Shown here: positions 1 through 7,871 of the stretch, piece by piece
Position numbering within the stretch: position 1 is the first letter of the stretch
How the letters are laid out: every line of letters begins with the position of its first letter
From: Collinsella sp.
GTDB taxonomy: Bacteria; Actinomycetota; Coriobacteriia; Coriobacteriales; Coriobacteriaceae
Assembly: GCA_019424965.1 (NCBI GenBank)
Contig: JAHYYL010000032.1
Span: 1-28,216, forward strand
Direction: 5' to 3'
Length of the DNA stretch: 28,216 nt
Program-made: the position numbers and the translations under genes
The notes under the pieces: model-generated
What the model saw: the letters and a program-made list of their open reading frames with translations, nothing else
What the model was told of the DNA's origin: nothing
Database searches by the model: none

Positions 1-2
1 CC

Positions 3-797
3 GCGGGCGCCATGCTGATCATGTGGATTGGTGAGCTCATCACCCAGCGCGGTATCGGCAATGGCATGTCGCTGATCATCTTCGCGAACATCATGGCCGG
101 TCTGCCGCAGGCGATCTTCTCCAGCACCGAGGGCAATGCCGGTGGCATCATCACCATGGTGATCATCTGCGCCATCATCTTGCTGGTTATCCCGCTGATT
201 GTTTTCCTTGAGCGCGGCCAGCGCCGCATTCCGGTCTCCTACGCTAAGCGCGTCGTGGGCCGTCGCATGATGGGTGGCCAGACCACCTACCTGCCCATCA
301 AGGTCAACACCGCGGGTGTCGTGCCGATCATCTTTGCTTCGGCGCTGCTGTACTTCCCGGCCCAGATTGCCGTGTTCTTCCCCGGCATCGGCTGGATCCA
401 GGCAGTTGCCTCTGCGCTTTCAACCGGTTGGCTCAACTGGGTGCTTAACGTTGTCCTCATCGTATTCTTCGCGTACTTCTACACCTCCATGGTGTTCAAC
501 CCCGATGACACGGCCGACAACCTTAAGAAGCAGGGCGGCTTTATTCCGGGCGTCCGTCCGGGTAGGGCTACCGCGGCCTACATCAAGAACGCGCTCAACA
601 AGATCACGCTTCCCAGCGCTGTCTTTTTGGCGCTCATCGCCATCGTGCCTTCGATCATCTTCTCCTTCACGGGTAACCAGCTGATCCAGGCGTTTGGCGG
701 CACGTCCATCCTCATCATGGTCGGCGTCGTGCTCGACACGGTCGATAAGCTCGAAGGCCAGATCAAGATGTATGATTACGATGGATTCTTTAAATAG
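3..797 (+). CDS. secY: Preprotein translocase subunit SecY (5' end missing)
   Basis: This is the C-terminal 264 residues of the SecY channel, which passes unfolded proteins across or into the cytoplasmic membrane together with SecE, SecG and the SecA motor (secA is also in this window). The frame is already open at the window's first bases, so the start lies upstream. About 430 residues is usual, so roughly 40% is missing. The visible part opens with the conserved stretch MLIMWIGELITQRGIGNGMS, followed by several hydrophobic membrane segments. The basic cytoplasmic loop after residue 70 (ERGQRRIPVSYAKR) is the ribosome/SecA-contacting C4 loop of the family. The conserved NPxDxADNLKKQGGFIPGxRPG loop is also present, and the protein ends GFFK. 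It lies just upstream of adk, the standard order in the spc operon. Identity is certain from motifs and context. Confidence 0.97.
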   Translation, partial: AGAMLIMWIGELITQRGIGNGMSLIIFANIMAGLPQAIFSSTEGNAGGIITMVIICAIILLVIPLIVFLERGQRRIPVSYAKRVVGRRMMGGQTTYLPIKVNTAGVVPIIFASALLYFPAQIAVFFPGIGWIQAVASALSTGWLNWVLNVVLIVFFAYFYTSMVFNPDDTADNLKKQGGFIPGVRPGRATAAYIKNALNKITLPSAVFLALIAIVPSIIFSFTGNQLIQAFGGTSILIMVGVVLDTVDKLEGQIKMYDYDGFFK

Positions 798-815
798 GCT
801 AGAGGAGGATTGCTC

Positions 816-1442
816 ATGAACCTCGTATTGCTCGGAGCTCCGGGTGCCGGTAAGGGCACCGTCGCACAGGAGCTCGTCGCCGAGTTTGGCGTCGCTCACA
901 TTTCCACGGGCGACCTGCTGCGTGCTGCCGTCAAGGGTGGCACCGAGCTTGGTATTCAGGCTAAGAAGTACATGGACGCTGGCGAGCTCGTTCCCGACCA
1001 GCTCGTGATCGACCTTGTCAAGGAGCGCCTTGCCGCCGATGACGCCCAGCAGGGCTTCATCCTCGACGGCTTCCCGCGCAACACCGCCCAGGCTGTGACG
1101 CTCGATTCCGAGCTCTCCGCTATGGGTCGCGAGATCGACTGCGCTCTTCTGGTCGATGTGGCCCCCGAGGTCATCATCGATCGTCTGTCTTCGCGTCGCA
1201 CCTGCCGCGCCTGCGGTTACACCGGCACCGCTGCCGATGCCACCTGCCCCAAGTGCGGCGGCGAGATGTATCAGCGCGACGACGACAAGCCCGAGACCAT
1301 CAAGAATCGTCTCGACGTCTACGAGAAGTCCACGAGCCCGCTCGTCGACTACTATCGTGGCCAGGGTCTGCTCAAGTCGGTCAACGGTGACCAGGCTCGC
1401 GAGACCGTGTACGGGGATGTCAAAGAGGCTCTCGGTCTATGA
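816..1442 (+). CDS. adk: Adenylate kinase, zinc-LID type
   Basis: It converts ATP + AMP to 2 ADP in the cytosol. The P-loop GAPGAGKGT is at residues 7-15, the AMP-site sequence STGDLLRAAV follows near 30, and DGFPRN is near 84. The LID domain carries four cysteines (C130, C133, C144, C147) as CxxC pairs, the structural-zinc form common in Gram-positives. At 208 residues it is close to the family length of about 215. The ATG at 816 was chosen over the in-frame TTG at 810 because GAGGAGGA at 802-809 gives a 6-7 base spacing to the ATG and overlaps the TTG. It sits 18 bases after secY, and its stop overlaps the map start (ATGA), so translational coupling with map is likely. Confidence 0.97.
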   Translation: MNLVLLGAPGAGKGTVAQELVAEFGVAHISTGDLLRAAVKGGTELGIQAKKYMDAGELVPDQLVIDLVKERLAADDAQQGFILDGFPRNTAQAVTLDSELSAMGREIDCALLVDVAPEVIIDRLSSRRTCRACGYTGTAADATCPKCGGEMYQRDDDKPETIKNRLDVYEKSTSPLVDYYRGQGLLKSVNGDQARETVYGDVKEALGL

Positions 1443-2227
1443 TCAAGATTAAGTCTGCAACGCAAATTGAGCAGATGAAGAAGGCAGGAGCGCTATCTAA
1501 GATGGCGCTCCGCCACGTTGGAGCCATGGTTCGCCCCGGCGTGTCGACCTTCGAGCTCGACCAGCTTGCCGAGCAGATTATCCGCATGCATGGCGGCACC
1601 CCTGCCTTTAAGGGTTACGGCGGGTTCCCCGGAACCATTTGCGCATCAATAAACGATGCCGTGGTCCACGGTATTCCCAACCCCGATATGATCCTGCGCG
1701 ATGGCGATATCATCTCCATCGATACGGGAGCTGTCGTCGACGGTTGGGTCGGCGATAACGCTTGGACGTTTTTCGTCGGCACGCCCACGCCCGAGGCCAA
1801 GGCCCTGTGCGAGGTTACGCGCGATTGCCTAAAGGCTGCCATCGAGCAGGCTGTTCCCGGTAACCATATCGGGGACGTCGGGTATGCTGTTCAGTCCCTC
1901 GCCGAGTCTCACGGTTACGGCGTGCTTCGCGATTACGTGGGCCATGGCATTGGCCGCGTGATGCACGAGGACCCCAACGTTCCTAACTATGGAAAGAAGG
2001 GGAGGGGCGTTCGCCTCCAGGCTGGTATGGTCATCGCTATCGAGCCGATGGTAACGATGGGTTCCAATCATGTGAGCACGGGCTCCGATGGTTGGATCGT
2101 TACGACCAACGACCACCTGCCCGCCGCGCACTACGAGAACACCGTCGCCATTACCAATGACGGCCCGGTGATTCTTACCACGGATGCACAGGGCGCTTGG
2201 TGTTCCTTGCAAGGAGGCGAGATGTAG
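1439..2227 (+). CDS. map: Methionine aminopeptidase, type I
   Basis: It removes the initiator methionine from nascent proteins. All five metal ligands of the pita-bread fold can be placed: D95 and D106 (SIDTGAVVDGWVGDNAW), H169 (GHGIGRVMHEDP), E202 (IEPMV) and E233 (YENTVAIT). H77 (VVHGIPN) and H176 are the substrate-contact histidines. At 262 residues it has the usual length for a short type I enzyme, without the zinc-finger N-terminal extension seen in some Actinobacteria. The start ATG overlaps the adk stop by four bases. The secY-adk-map-infA order is the classical Gram-positive one. The gene ends in a Lys-free short tail (LQGGEM), and 146 bases follow before infA. Confidence 0.97.
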   Translation: MIKIKSATQIEQMKKAGALSKMALRHVGAMVRPGVSTFELDQLAEQIIRMHGGTPAFKGYGGFPGTICASINDAVVHGIPNPDMILRDGDIISIDTGAVVDGWVGDNAWTFFVGTPTPEAKALCEVTRDCLKAAIEQAVPGNHIGDVGYAVQSLAESHGYGVLRDYVGHGIGRVMHEDPNVPNYGKKGRGVRLQAGMVIAIEPMVTMGSNHVSTGSDGWIVTTNDHLPAAHYENTVAITNDGPVILTTDAQGAWCSLQGGEM

Positions 2228-2305
2228 AGGCCGCGTTCAAATTCGTCGGCATTTACATTTCAAATGTAACAAGTTCCACTTAGATGTGGAGCCATTACGA
2301 AGATA

Positions 2306-2334
2306 TTACGATACGTGCATGCGTATTGTAGAAT
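2306..2334 (+). promoter_or_regulatory. Possible internal promoter before infA
   Basis: A TAGAAT box at 2329-2334 (5/6 to the -10 consensus) lies 17 bases after TTACGA (3/6 to -35) inside the AT-rich 146-base map-infA spacer. The spacer is markedly richer in A/T than the flanking genes, as expected for a promoter region. Only the -10 box is convincing. If real, it would let infA and the downstream ribosomal genes be transcribed separately from secY-adk-map. Confidence 0.35.
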
Positions 2335-2373
2335 ACTCAATCGCTGTCGTTTTCTAGAGAAAGATGATTGCTT

Positions 2374-2592
2374 GTGAAGAAGGAAGACGCAATTGAGCTC
2401 GAGGGTACGGTAAAGGAGCCGCTGCCCAACGCCATGTTTAAGGTCGAGCTCGAGAACGGTCATTCGGTTCTGTGCAACATTTCTGGCAAGATCCGAATGA
2501 ATTACATCCGTATTCTCCCCGGTGACAGGGTTGTCGTGGAGCTTTCCCCGTACGACCTGACCCGCGGTCGCATCACCTATCGCTATAAATAG
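2374..2592 (+). CDS. infA: Translation initiation factor IF-1
   Basis: A 72-residue single OB-fold protein that binds the ribosomal A site during initiation together with IF-2 and IF-3. The family core is clear: EDAIELEGTVKEPLPNAMF, then NGHSVLCNISGKIRMNYIRI, PGDRVVVELSPYDLTRGRI and the terminal TYRYK. The GTG at 2374 gives VKKEDAIE at the start and exactly the usual 72 residues. A TTG at 2368 is in frame but would add two residues not expected in the family. The Shine-Dalgarno is weak (AGAGAAAGA at 2356-2364), so start choice rests on family length. It is flanked by two unusually long spacers (146 and 147 bases), suggesting separate control from map and from rpmJ. Confidence 0.95.
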   Translation: MKKEDAIELEGTVKEPLPNAMFKVELENGHSVLCNISGKIRMNYIRILPGDRVVVELSPYDLTRGRITYRYK

Positions 2593-2739
2593 CGACACGC
2601 ATACACGCTCTTTTCCGACTGCAGGCTTAGCTCAACCTACGGTCGGTTTGCGTGTGAAGACCAGCCATAGTTTTAAACGCCTGCGGCTGGGCGAGTAGAT
2701 AGTAGGGAAGTAGTTTGAGCGCTACCGAAAGGAAGAACG

Positions 2740-2853
2740 ATGAAGGTACGTCCTTCGGTCAAGAAGATGTGCGATAAGTGCAAAATCATTAGGCGCCATG
2801 GCAAGGTCCTCGTCATTTGCGAGAACCCCCGTCATAAGCAGCGTCAGGGTTAA
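2740..2853 (+). CDS. rpmJ: 50S ribosomal protein L36 (zinc-binding type)
   Basis: A 37-residue basic protein of the large subunit: MKVRPSVKKMCDKCKIIRRH followed by GKVLVICENPRHKQRQG. The zinc ligands C11, C14, C27 and H32 (CxxC...C....H) are intact, so this is the C+ paralogue. A GAAAGGA Shine-Dalgarno at 2727-2733 lies six bases before the ATG. It is the first of the tightly spaced rpmJ-rpsM-rpsK-rpsD-rpoA-rplQ block, and 14 bases separate it from rpsM. Confidence 0.97.
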   Translation: MKVRPSVKKMCDKCKIIRRHGKVLVICENPRHKQRQG

Positions 2854-2867
2854 GAGAGGAGACTACG

Positions 2868-3242
2868 TTGGCCCGTATTAATGGTGTCGACCTCCCGCGT
2901 GAGAAGCGCGTTGAGATCGGTCTGACCTACATTTACGGCATCGGCCGCACCACTGCGACGAAGATTTGCGTCGAGTGCAACGTTAACGTGGACACGCGCG
3001 TTAAGGACCTCACCGAGGATGAGGTTAACGCCATCCGCGATTATATCGATAAGAATCAGATCATGGTTGAGGGCGACCTCCGCCGTGAGCGCAACCAGAA
3101 CGTCAAGCGCCTTATGGACATCGGCTGCAACCGCGGCCTTCGTCACCGCAAGGGCCTCCCGGTCCGCGGCCAGCGCACCCACACTAACGCTCGTACCCGC
3201 AAGGGCCCGAAGCGTCAGATCGGTGCTAAGAAGAAGAAATAA
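2868..3242 (+). CDS. rpsM: 30S ribosomal protein S13 (TTG start)
   Basis: S13 sits in the head of the small subunit and contacts the P-site tRNA and the intersubunit bridges. The N-terminus MARINGVDLPREKRVEIGLT, the central YGIGRTTA and the signature RGLRHRKGLPVRGQRTHTNA are all present, followed by the basic tail ending KKKK. The length of 124 residues is normal. The start is TTG at 2868: AGAGGAG at 2855-2861 gives a six-base spacing, and the resulting MARI N-terminus is the one conserved in the family. No other in-frame start fits. Spacing to rpsK is 14 bases. Confidence 0.97.
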   Translation: MARINGVDLPREKRVEIGLTYIYGIGRTTATKICVECNVNVDTRVKDLTEDEVNAIRDYIDKNQIMVEGDLRRERNQNVKRLMDIGCNRGLRHRKGLPVRGQRTHTNARTRKGPKRQIGAKKKK

Positions 3243-3256
3243 GGAGCGCTAGATAG

Positions 3257-3661
3257 ATGGCTACTGCTAAGAAGAACGTTCGCGCTGCCCGTCTGAAGCG
3301 CGCGGACCGTAAGAACATTTCCGTGGGCCAGGCTCACATTCGTTCTACGTTCAACAACACGATCGTTTCGATCACCGATCCCCAGGGCAACGTCATTTCC
3401 TGGAAGTCGGCTGGCCAGGTGGGCTTCAAGGGCTCCCGTAAGTCCACGCCGTTCGCTGCCCAGATGGCTGCCGAGGCTGCTGCCAAGCAGGCCATGGAGC
3501 ACGGCATGAAGAAGGTTTCCGTCTTCGTCAAGGGCCCCGGCTCCGGTCGTGAGACCGCCATCCGCTCCCTCCAGGCTGCTGGCCTCGAGGTCTCGAGCAT
3601 CCAGGACAAGACCCCCATTCCGCACAACGGCTGCCGCCCCAAGAAGCGTCGCCGCGTGTAA
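3257..3661 (+). CDS. rpsK: 30S ribosomal protein S11
   Basis: A platform protein of the small subunit lining the mRNA exit region. The 134-residue sequence shows the family landmarks: HIRSTFNNTIVSITDPQGNV, then SAGQVGFKGSRKSTPFAAQ, the PGSGRE loop and the near-universal C-terminus IQDKTPIPHNGCRPKKRRRV. The AAGGAG overlapping the rpsM stop gives a spacing of about ten bases to the ATG. It is part of the alpha-operon block, followed by rpsD after 19 bases. Confidence 0.97.
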   Translation: MATAKKNVRAARLKRADRKNISVGQAHIRSTFNNTIVSITDPQGNVISWKSAGQVGFKGSRKSTPFAAQMAAEAAAKQAMEHGMKKVSVFVKGPGSGRETAIRSLQAAGLEVSSIQDKTPIPHNGCRPKKRRRV

Positions 3662-3680
3662 CTGAAAGGATCGTATCAAT

Positions 3681-4277
3681 ATGGCAATCGACAGGACTCC
3701 TGTTCTTAAGCGCTGCCGTCAGCTCGGGATCGATCCCGCTGAGCTCGGTTACAGCAGCAAGAAGGAATCTATCCGTCAGCCCAAGCGCCGTCGCAAGGAA
3801 TCTGAGTACGGCATGCAGCTGCGTGAGAAGCAGAAGGTCAAGTTCATCTATGGCGTTCTGGAGAAGCAGTTCCACGGCTACTTCAACAAGGCCCGTAAGA
3901 TGAACGGCGTCACCGGTGAGAACCTCATGATCATCCTTGAGTCTCGCCTCGACAACGTCGTCTTCCGTCTTGGCTTCGCCCGCACCCGCAAAGAGGCTCG
4001 TCAGTCCGTCCGTCACGGTCACTTCACCGTGAACGGCAAGCGCGTGGACATCCCGTCCTACCGCGTCAAGGCCGGCGACGTCGTCGCTGTCGGCGAGAAG
4101 TTCCGTGACCTCCTCCCCATCAAGGAGGCCCTGATTTCCTCCGAGCGCTTTGAGGTCCCTGGCTGGCTCGAGGTCGATATCGAGAAGCTGTCTGGTAACG
4201 TGCTCGCTCTGCCGACGCGTGAGCAGATCAGCGGTGATATCAACGAGCAGCTCATCGTCGAGCTCTACTCTAAGTAG
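3681..4277 (+). CDS. rpsD: 30S ribosomal protein S4
   Basis: A primary 16S rRNA-binding protein that nucleates small-subunit assembly and, in some bacteria, represses its own operon. The S4 RNA-binding domain is at about residues 88-150 (ESRLDNVVFRLGFARTRKEA, then VNGKRVDIPSYRVKAGD). The protein has 198 residues, close to the usual 200-206. The N-terminus (MAIDRTPVLKRCRQLGIDP) has a single cysteine, C12, so the four-cysteine zinc site of C+ S4 proteins is absent. GAAAGGA at 3664-3670 is the Shine-Dalgarno. It lies between rpsK and rpoA as in most bacteria. Autogenous control by S4 cannot be judged from this sequence alone. Confidence 0.97.
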   Translation: MAIDRTPVLKRCRQLGIDPAELGYSSKKESIRQPKRRRKESEYGMQLREKQKVKFIYGVLEKQFHGYFNKARKMNGVTGENLMIILESRLDNVVFRLGFARTRKEARQSVRHGHFTVNGKRVDIPSYRVKAGDVVAVGEKFRDLLPIKEALISSERFEVPGWLEVDIEKLSGNVLALPTREQISGDINEQLIVELYSK

Positions 4278-4309
4278 TCCATCCGGGCTGCTGAGGCTGG
4301 AGGTAATAC

Positions 4310-5251
4310 ATGTCAGAATTCATTAGGCCTCAGGTTCAGGTCGAAGAGATCAACGAGACCTCTGCTCGTGTCTCCGTCGAGCCGCTCGAGCGTGGCTACG
4401 GCGATACGCTGGGTAACTCGCTTCGTCGTGTTCTTCTGTCCTCGCTCGAGGGTGCCGCCGTCGAGGCCATTCAGATCGATGGTGCGCAGCACGAGTTCAT
4501 GACCATCCCTAACATGGTCGAGGATGTCACCGACATCGTCCTGAATGTCAAGGGTCTTGTCTTCAGGGCTCTCGGCACGACCGACGAGGCGACCGCCACC
4601 ATCTCGGTTGACGGCCCCTGCGAGGTCACCGGTGCGGACTTCTTTATTCCGTCCGAGTTTGAGCTGGTCAACCCCGAGCAGCACATTGCTACGCTCACCG
4701 AGGGTGGCCATCTCACCATGAGCATGCGCATCGGCTATGGTCGCGGCTATGTCTCTGGCGAGGCTAACAAGCGTGACAACGATCCCATCGGTGTGATCAA
4801 CGTCGACTCGCTGTACTCGCCGGTGTCTCGTTGCGCCAAGCTCGTTGAGGCTTGCCGTGTCGGTCAGCATACCGACTACGACCGCCTTGTCCTCGAGATC
4901 GAGACCAACGGTTCCATCGCCCCGCGCGACGCCGTGGTCCAGGCTGCCAATATCATCAACCAGCATATGGCTGCCTTTATGAACCTTGCCGAGACCCCCG
5001 AGGTCGAGGAGGAGGCTTCGATCTTCGCTCCCGAGGTCACCAACGACAACGCCGAGCTGGACAAGCAGATCGAGGACCTGGACCTTTCCGTCCGTTCCTA
5101 CAACTGCCTTAAGCGCGCCAGCATTCACTCGGTCCGTCAGCTCGTTGAGTTCTCGGAGAACGATCTGCTCAACATCCGTAACTTCGGTGTTAAGTCGATC
5201 GAGGAAGTGAAGGACAAGCTTGAGTCCATGGGCCTGAGCCTGAAGGCTTAA
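4310..5251 (+). CDS. rpoA: DNA-directed RNA polymerase subunit alpha
   Basis: It dimerises to scaffold assembly of the core polymerase and contacts UP elements and activators. The N-terminal domain (to about residue 230) contains the assembly motif ERGYGDTLGNSLRRVLLSSL at 28-47. An acidic linker follows (EEEASIFAPEVTNDNAELDK). The C-terminal helix-hairpin-helix domain is at about 245-313 (LDLSVRSYNCLKRASIHSV, then LLNIRNFGVKSIEEVKDKL) and includes the DNA-contacting arginine of SVRSYNCLKR. The 313-residue length is normal. TGGAGG at 4298-4303 positions the ATG with six bases of spacing. Confidence 0.98.
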   Translation: MSEFIRPQVQVEEINETSARVSVEPLERGYGDTLGNSLRRVLLSSLEGAAVEAIQIDGAQHEFMTIPNMVEDVTDIVLNVKGLVFRALGTTDEATATISVDGPCEVTGADFFIPSEFELVNPEQHIATLTEGGHLTMSMRIGYGRGYVSGEANKRDNDPIGVINVDSLYSPVSRCAKLVEACRVGQHTDYDRLVLEIETNGSIAPRDAVVQAANIINQHMAAFMNLAETPEVEEEASIFAPEVTNDNAELDKQIEDLDLSVRSYNCLKRASIHSVRQLVEFSENDLLNIRNFGVKSIEEVKDKLESMGLSLKA

Positions 5252-5281
5252 TGCTTCGCATATTTGAGGAGAAACTAGACC

Positions 5282-5749
5282 ATGCGTCACAACGTTAAGA
5301 AGGGCCTGAAGCTCGGCACCGATGCGAGCCACACCAAGGCCATGAAGAAGAGCCTTGCTAAGGCCCTCTTCGAGAACGACCGCATCAAGACCACCGAGAC
5401 CCGCGCTAAGGCGCTGCGTTCGGTCGTCGACCCGATCATCACCTGGGCCAAGAAGGGCGACCTGCACTCTCGTCGTCTGGCTATCGCCAAGCTCGGCGAT
5501 AAGCAGCTCGTTGCCGAGATCTTCGACAAGGCTGCTCAGGGCATGTGGCAGGACCGCAACGGCGGTTACACCCGCATCATGAAGCTCGGTAACCGTAAGG
5601 GCGACAACGCTCCTATCGTTATCATGGAGCTCGTCACCGAGCCTTGCACGCCTAAGGCCAAGAAGGCTGCTCCGGCCCCCAAGAAGGCCGCTGCTCCCAA
5701 GAAGGTTGAGGCTGTCGAGGAGGCTCCTGCTGAGGAGACCGCTGAGTAG
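5282..5749 (+). CDS. rplQ: 50S ribosomal protein L17 with C-terminal extension
   Basis: A large-subunit protein near the peptide exit tunnel. The L17 core occupies residues 1-120: MRHNVKKGLKLGTDASHTKA, the KTTETRAKALR element, and the NGGYTRIMKLGNRKGDNAPI signature. At 155 residues it is some 28-35 longer than the compact form. The excess is a low-complexity tail rich in Ala, Lys, Pro and Glu (from about residue 122: KPKAKKAAPAPKKAAAPKK, then an acidic end). Such tails are known on Actinobacterial ribosomal proteins and are presumably disordered; rpmE in this window has a similar one. It is the last gene of the operon, followed by a strong terminator. Confidence 0.97.
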   Translation: MRHNVKKGLKLGTDASHTKAMKKSLAKALFENDRIKTTETRAKALRSVVDPIITWAKKGDLHSRRLAIAKLGDKQLVAEIFDKAAQGMWQDRNGGYTRIMKLGNRKGDNAPIVIMELVTEPCTPKAKKAAPAPKKAAAPKKVEAVEEAPAEETAE

Positions 5750-5775
5750 ACATTCTGTCTGCATAGGCTATATTC

Positions 5776-5806
5776 GAGGGGTACGTTCGCGTACCCCTCT
5801 TTTTTT
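5776..5806 (+). terminator. Intrinsic terminator of the ribosomal operon
   Basis: A perfect 10-bp stem (GAGGGGTACG / CGTACCCCTC) with a TTCG loop is followed by seven T residues. It starts 27 bases after the rplQ stop and is an almost ideal rho-independent terminator. truA begins 36 bases later, so truA is either read through at low level or has its own promoter. Confidence 0.93.
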
Positions 5807-5841
5807 GTCGCAATACCGTTGCTAGTTTGTTGGGAGCGCCC

Positions 5842-6666
5842 ATGACTGCGCCGTCTGATTTCAATTCGACCCCCGAGCTCGACGCCACCCTTGTATTTCG
5901 CGTGGCCTACGATGGCTCCTCCTATAGCGGATTTGCCGAGCAGCCGGGCCAGACGACGGTTGCGGGCGAGCTGCGCCGTGCCATTGAGACGTTGCTGCGC
6001 CGCCCAATCGATCTGACGTGCGCGGGGCGTACCGATGCCGGCGTTCACGCGGTGGCCCAATACATCAGCGTGCCCGTAACGGACGCTGAGCTTGCGTATA
6101 CGCGCCGTAGGTGGCTGAGGGCTATGGATGCCCTCCTGGGCAAAGATATCGCCATAAACGAGGTCTACAAGGCTCGTAAGGGCTTTTCTGCGCGCTTTGA
6201 CGCGCGTTCTCGCACTTACACCTATCGCATTGCCGATCGTGATGCGCGGCCCGTGCTATCACGCGGGGCCGTGTGGTGGTATCGCTATCCCCTCGACGTC
6301 GATGCGATGGCGGCCGCCTGCCCCGCGCTTTTGGGCGAGCAGGACTTTAAGAGCTTTTGCAAGGTCGCCTCTGCCGTGGGCAAACCTACGCACCGCTGCG
6401 TAATGCGTGCCGAGTTTGGCCATGAGGCCGCCTTTGGCGAGGACATCCTCACGTTTACCATCGAGGGCAATGCGTTTTTGCATTCGATGGTGCGAACTAT
6501 TGTGGGCACCCTTGTCGAGATTGGTATGCATCGCCGCGATCCCGAGTGGATGCGCGAGGTAATTGATGCCTGCGATCGCACCGCTGCTGGTCCTACGGCG
6601 CCTGCATGCGGTCTTACTTTTATGGGTGTGGACTACGACCCCGCTGAGCTTGCGGTCCTCGATTAG
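5842..6666 (+). CDS. truA: tRNA pseudouridine(38-40) synthase TruA
   Basis: It isomerises uridines 38-40 in the anticodon stem-loop of tRNAs. The catalytic aspartate is D65 in CAGRTDAGVHA (residues 60-70). The N-terminal strand VFRVAYDGSSYSGFAEQPG and the later RSRTYTYRI and FLHSMVRTIVGTLVEIG motifs match the family. The 274 residues are within the usual 245-280. The ATG at 5842 was chosen because GGGAG at 5832-5836 lies five bases upstream; TTG codons at 5827 and 5830 are in frame but overlap the Shine-Dalgarno. truA directly after rplQ is a common Gram-positive arrangement, here with an intervening terminator. Confidence 0.95.
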   Translation: MTAPSDFNSTPELDATLVFRVAYDGSSYSGFAEQPGQTTVAGELRRAIETLLRRPIDLTCAGRTDAGVHAVAQYISVPVTDAELAYTRRRWLRAMDALLGKDIAINEVYKARKGFSARFDARSRTYTYRIADRDARPVLSRGAVWWYRYPLDVDAMAAACPALLGEQDFKSFCKVASAVGKPTHRCVMRAEFGHEAAFGEDILTFTIEGNAFLHSMVRTIVGTLVEIGMHRRDPEWMREVIDACDRTAAGPTAPACGLTFMGVDYDPAELAVLD

Positions 6667-6785
6667 GGGAGAGACTGCCAGAGGGCGATCTTTGTGTGCG
6701 GCGCCTGTGGGCGGGGCGTGTGCAACATCTGTTCTTGACGTGCATCGCGACGGGCGACCGCCCGCATTAATTGACGGGGTGTACC

Positions 6786-7862
6786 ATGAACGGCAGTTTG
6801 TTACTGGCTGTCGAGAGGACGGAAAACTTGGTTCGACGTGGTTCGCATCCGCGACTTTCGGTGATCCTGATTGTTGAGGGTTCGCCCAGTTATACGATGC
6901 GTGCTCTCGAGAGCATCCAGAACCAAGACCTCTACGATTTGCAGATTGTCGTCGTTTGCCGCGGCGTGGTAGCTGGTGTGCGTCATTCGCTCGAAGTTGC
7001 TGCCGACAGAGATATTCATATTGATTTGATTGATGTTGAGGACCCAGTGCCTGGCGCCTGCCTGCGTGCCGGCTTTGCGGCTTCGCGCGGCTCCCAGATC
7101 ATTGCGATGAATGCCAATGAGTGGTTTGCGCCGCAGTCCCTTTCGCAGATGGTCGAAAGCTCCTGCGACGCTTCTGCTGACATCGTGTTTCCCTCTGTTT
7201 CGCTCGATCGCTACGATGTTCACCGCGAACGTCATTCCCGAGTTTTGGACGCGATATCCGTTTCTGAAGATGAGGACCGGGCGGCTTGCCTGACCCAATT
7301 GGTTTCCTGTGGTTTAATCCGACAGACCTCTGGCGTGCTGTATGATCGCGCCCTTTTTGAGGCGTGCCTTGCGCATGGCGATGCGTTTCGCACGGTGTCT
7401 TTTTTGACGCTCGCGCTTTCGCAGGCAAAGCGCGTTTCGGGATGTGGCCATGCCCGTTTTCATGCAGTGGCGCCGTCGATTACGGAGACGTTTGACCCCA
7501 CAATGTTTGCCAGGCTTTCTGATGATATCGGGGCGCTCGACAGGCTTGCCGACTCGCTTGCCGTCGCGGGCGGTGGCGATCAGTTGAAGCTGGTCTGCCA
7601 GCGGTATTACTACGCCGGCCTGGTTGCCTGCATCGAAAATTTGTGTCTGAGCCCCCATGGGGTGTCTTCAATAGAGCGTTCGGCCCGTTTGCATGATATG
7701 CTCGAAGCGCAGCGTACCCGTCAGATGGTTGCGGCTCTTAAGGGCAATCATCGGGGCTTAGGTCTGCTCTATGGTTCGATAGCTAGTGCCAAGCCTATGC
7801 GGTGCGCGTTGTATACGCATCTGGTGGCCTTTTTCAATCGTTCGGGCGTCAGGACTGTCTAG
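6786..7862 (+). CDS. Glycosyltransferase family 2-like protein with degenerate DxD
   Basis: The 358-residue protein starts like a GT-A fold glycosyltransferase. A beta strand LSVILIVEG (24-32) is followed by YTMRALESIQNQDLYDLQIVVV (about 36-58), the pattern of SIxxQxxxxxEIIVVDDGS in GT2 enzymes. GACLRAGFAASRGSQIIAMNANEWFAP (91-116) occupies the place of the ARNxGxxxAxGxYIxFxDxDD region. The metal-binding DxD is not there: the sequence reads MNANEWF. The Asp pair after the second strand is also missing (VVVCRG). Residues 120-358 match nothing I recognise and contain no clear membrane segment. The ATG at 6786 follows GACGGGG at 6774-6780; a TTG at 6771 would add five residues. It may be a non-catalytic or altered-specificity relative. 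No sugar or polysaccharide genes adjoin it, so a substrate cannot be named. Confidence 0.7.
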   Translation: MNGSLLLAVERTENLVRRGSHPRLSVILIVEGSPSYTMRALESIQNQDLYDLQIVVVCRGVVAGVRHSLEVAADRDIHIDLIDVEDPVPGACLRAGFAASRGSQIIAMNANEWFAPQSLSQMVESSCDASADIVFPSVSLDRYDVHRERHSRVLDAISVSEDEDRAACLTQLVSCGLIRQTSGVLYDRALFEACLAHGDAFRTVSFLTLALSQAKRVSGCGHARFHAVAPSITETFDPTMFARLSDDIGALDRLADSLAVAGGGDQLKLVCQRYYYAGLVACIENLCLSPHGVSSIERSARLHDMLEAQRTRQMVAALKGNHRGLGLLYGSIASAKPMRCALYTHLVAFFNRSGVRTV

Positions 7863-7871
7863 TAGCGTGTT

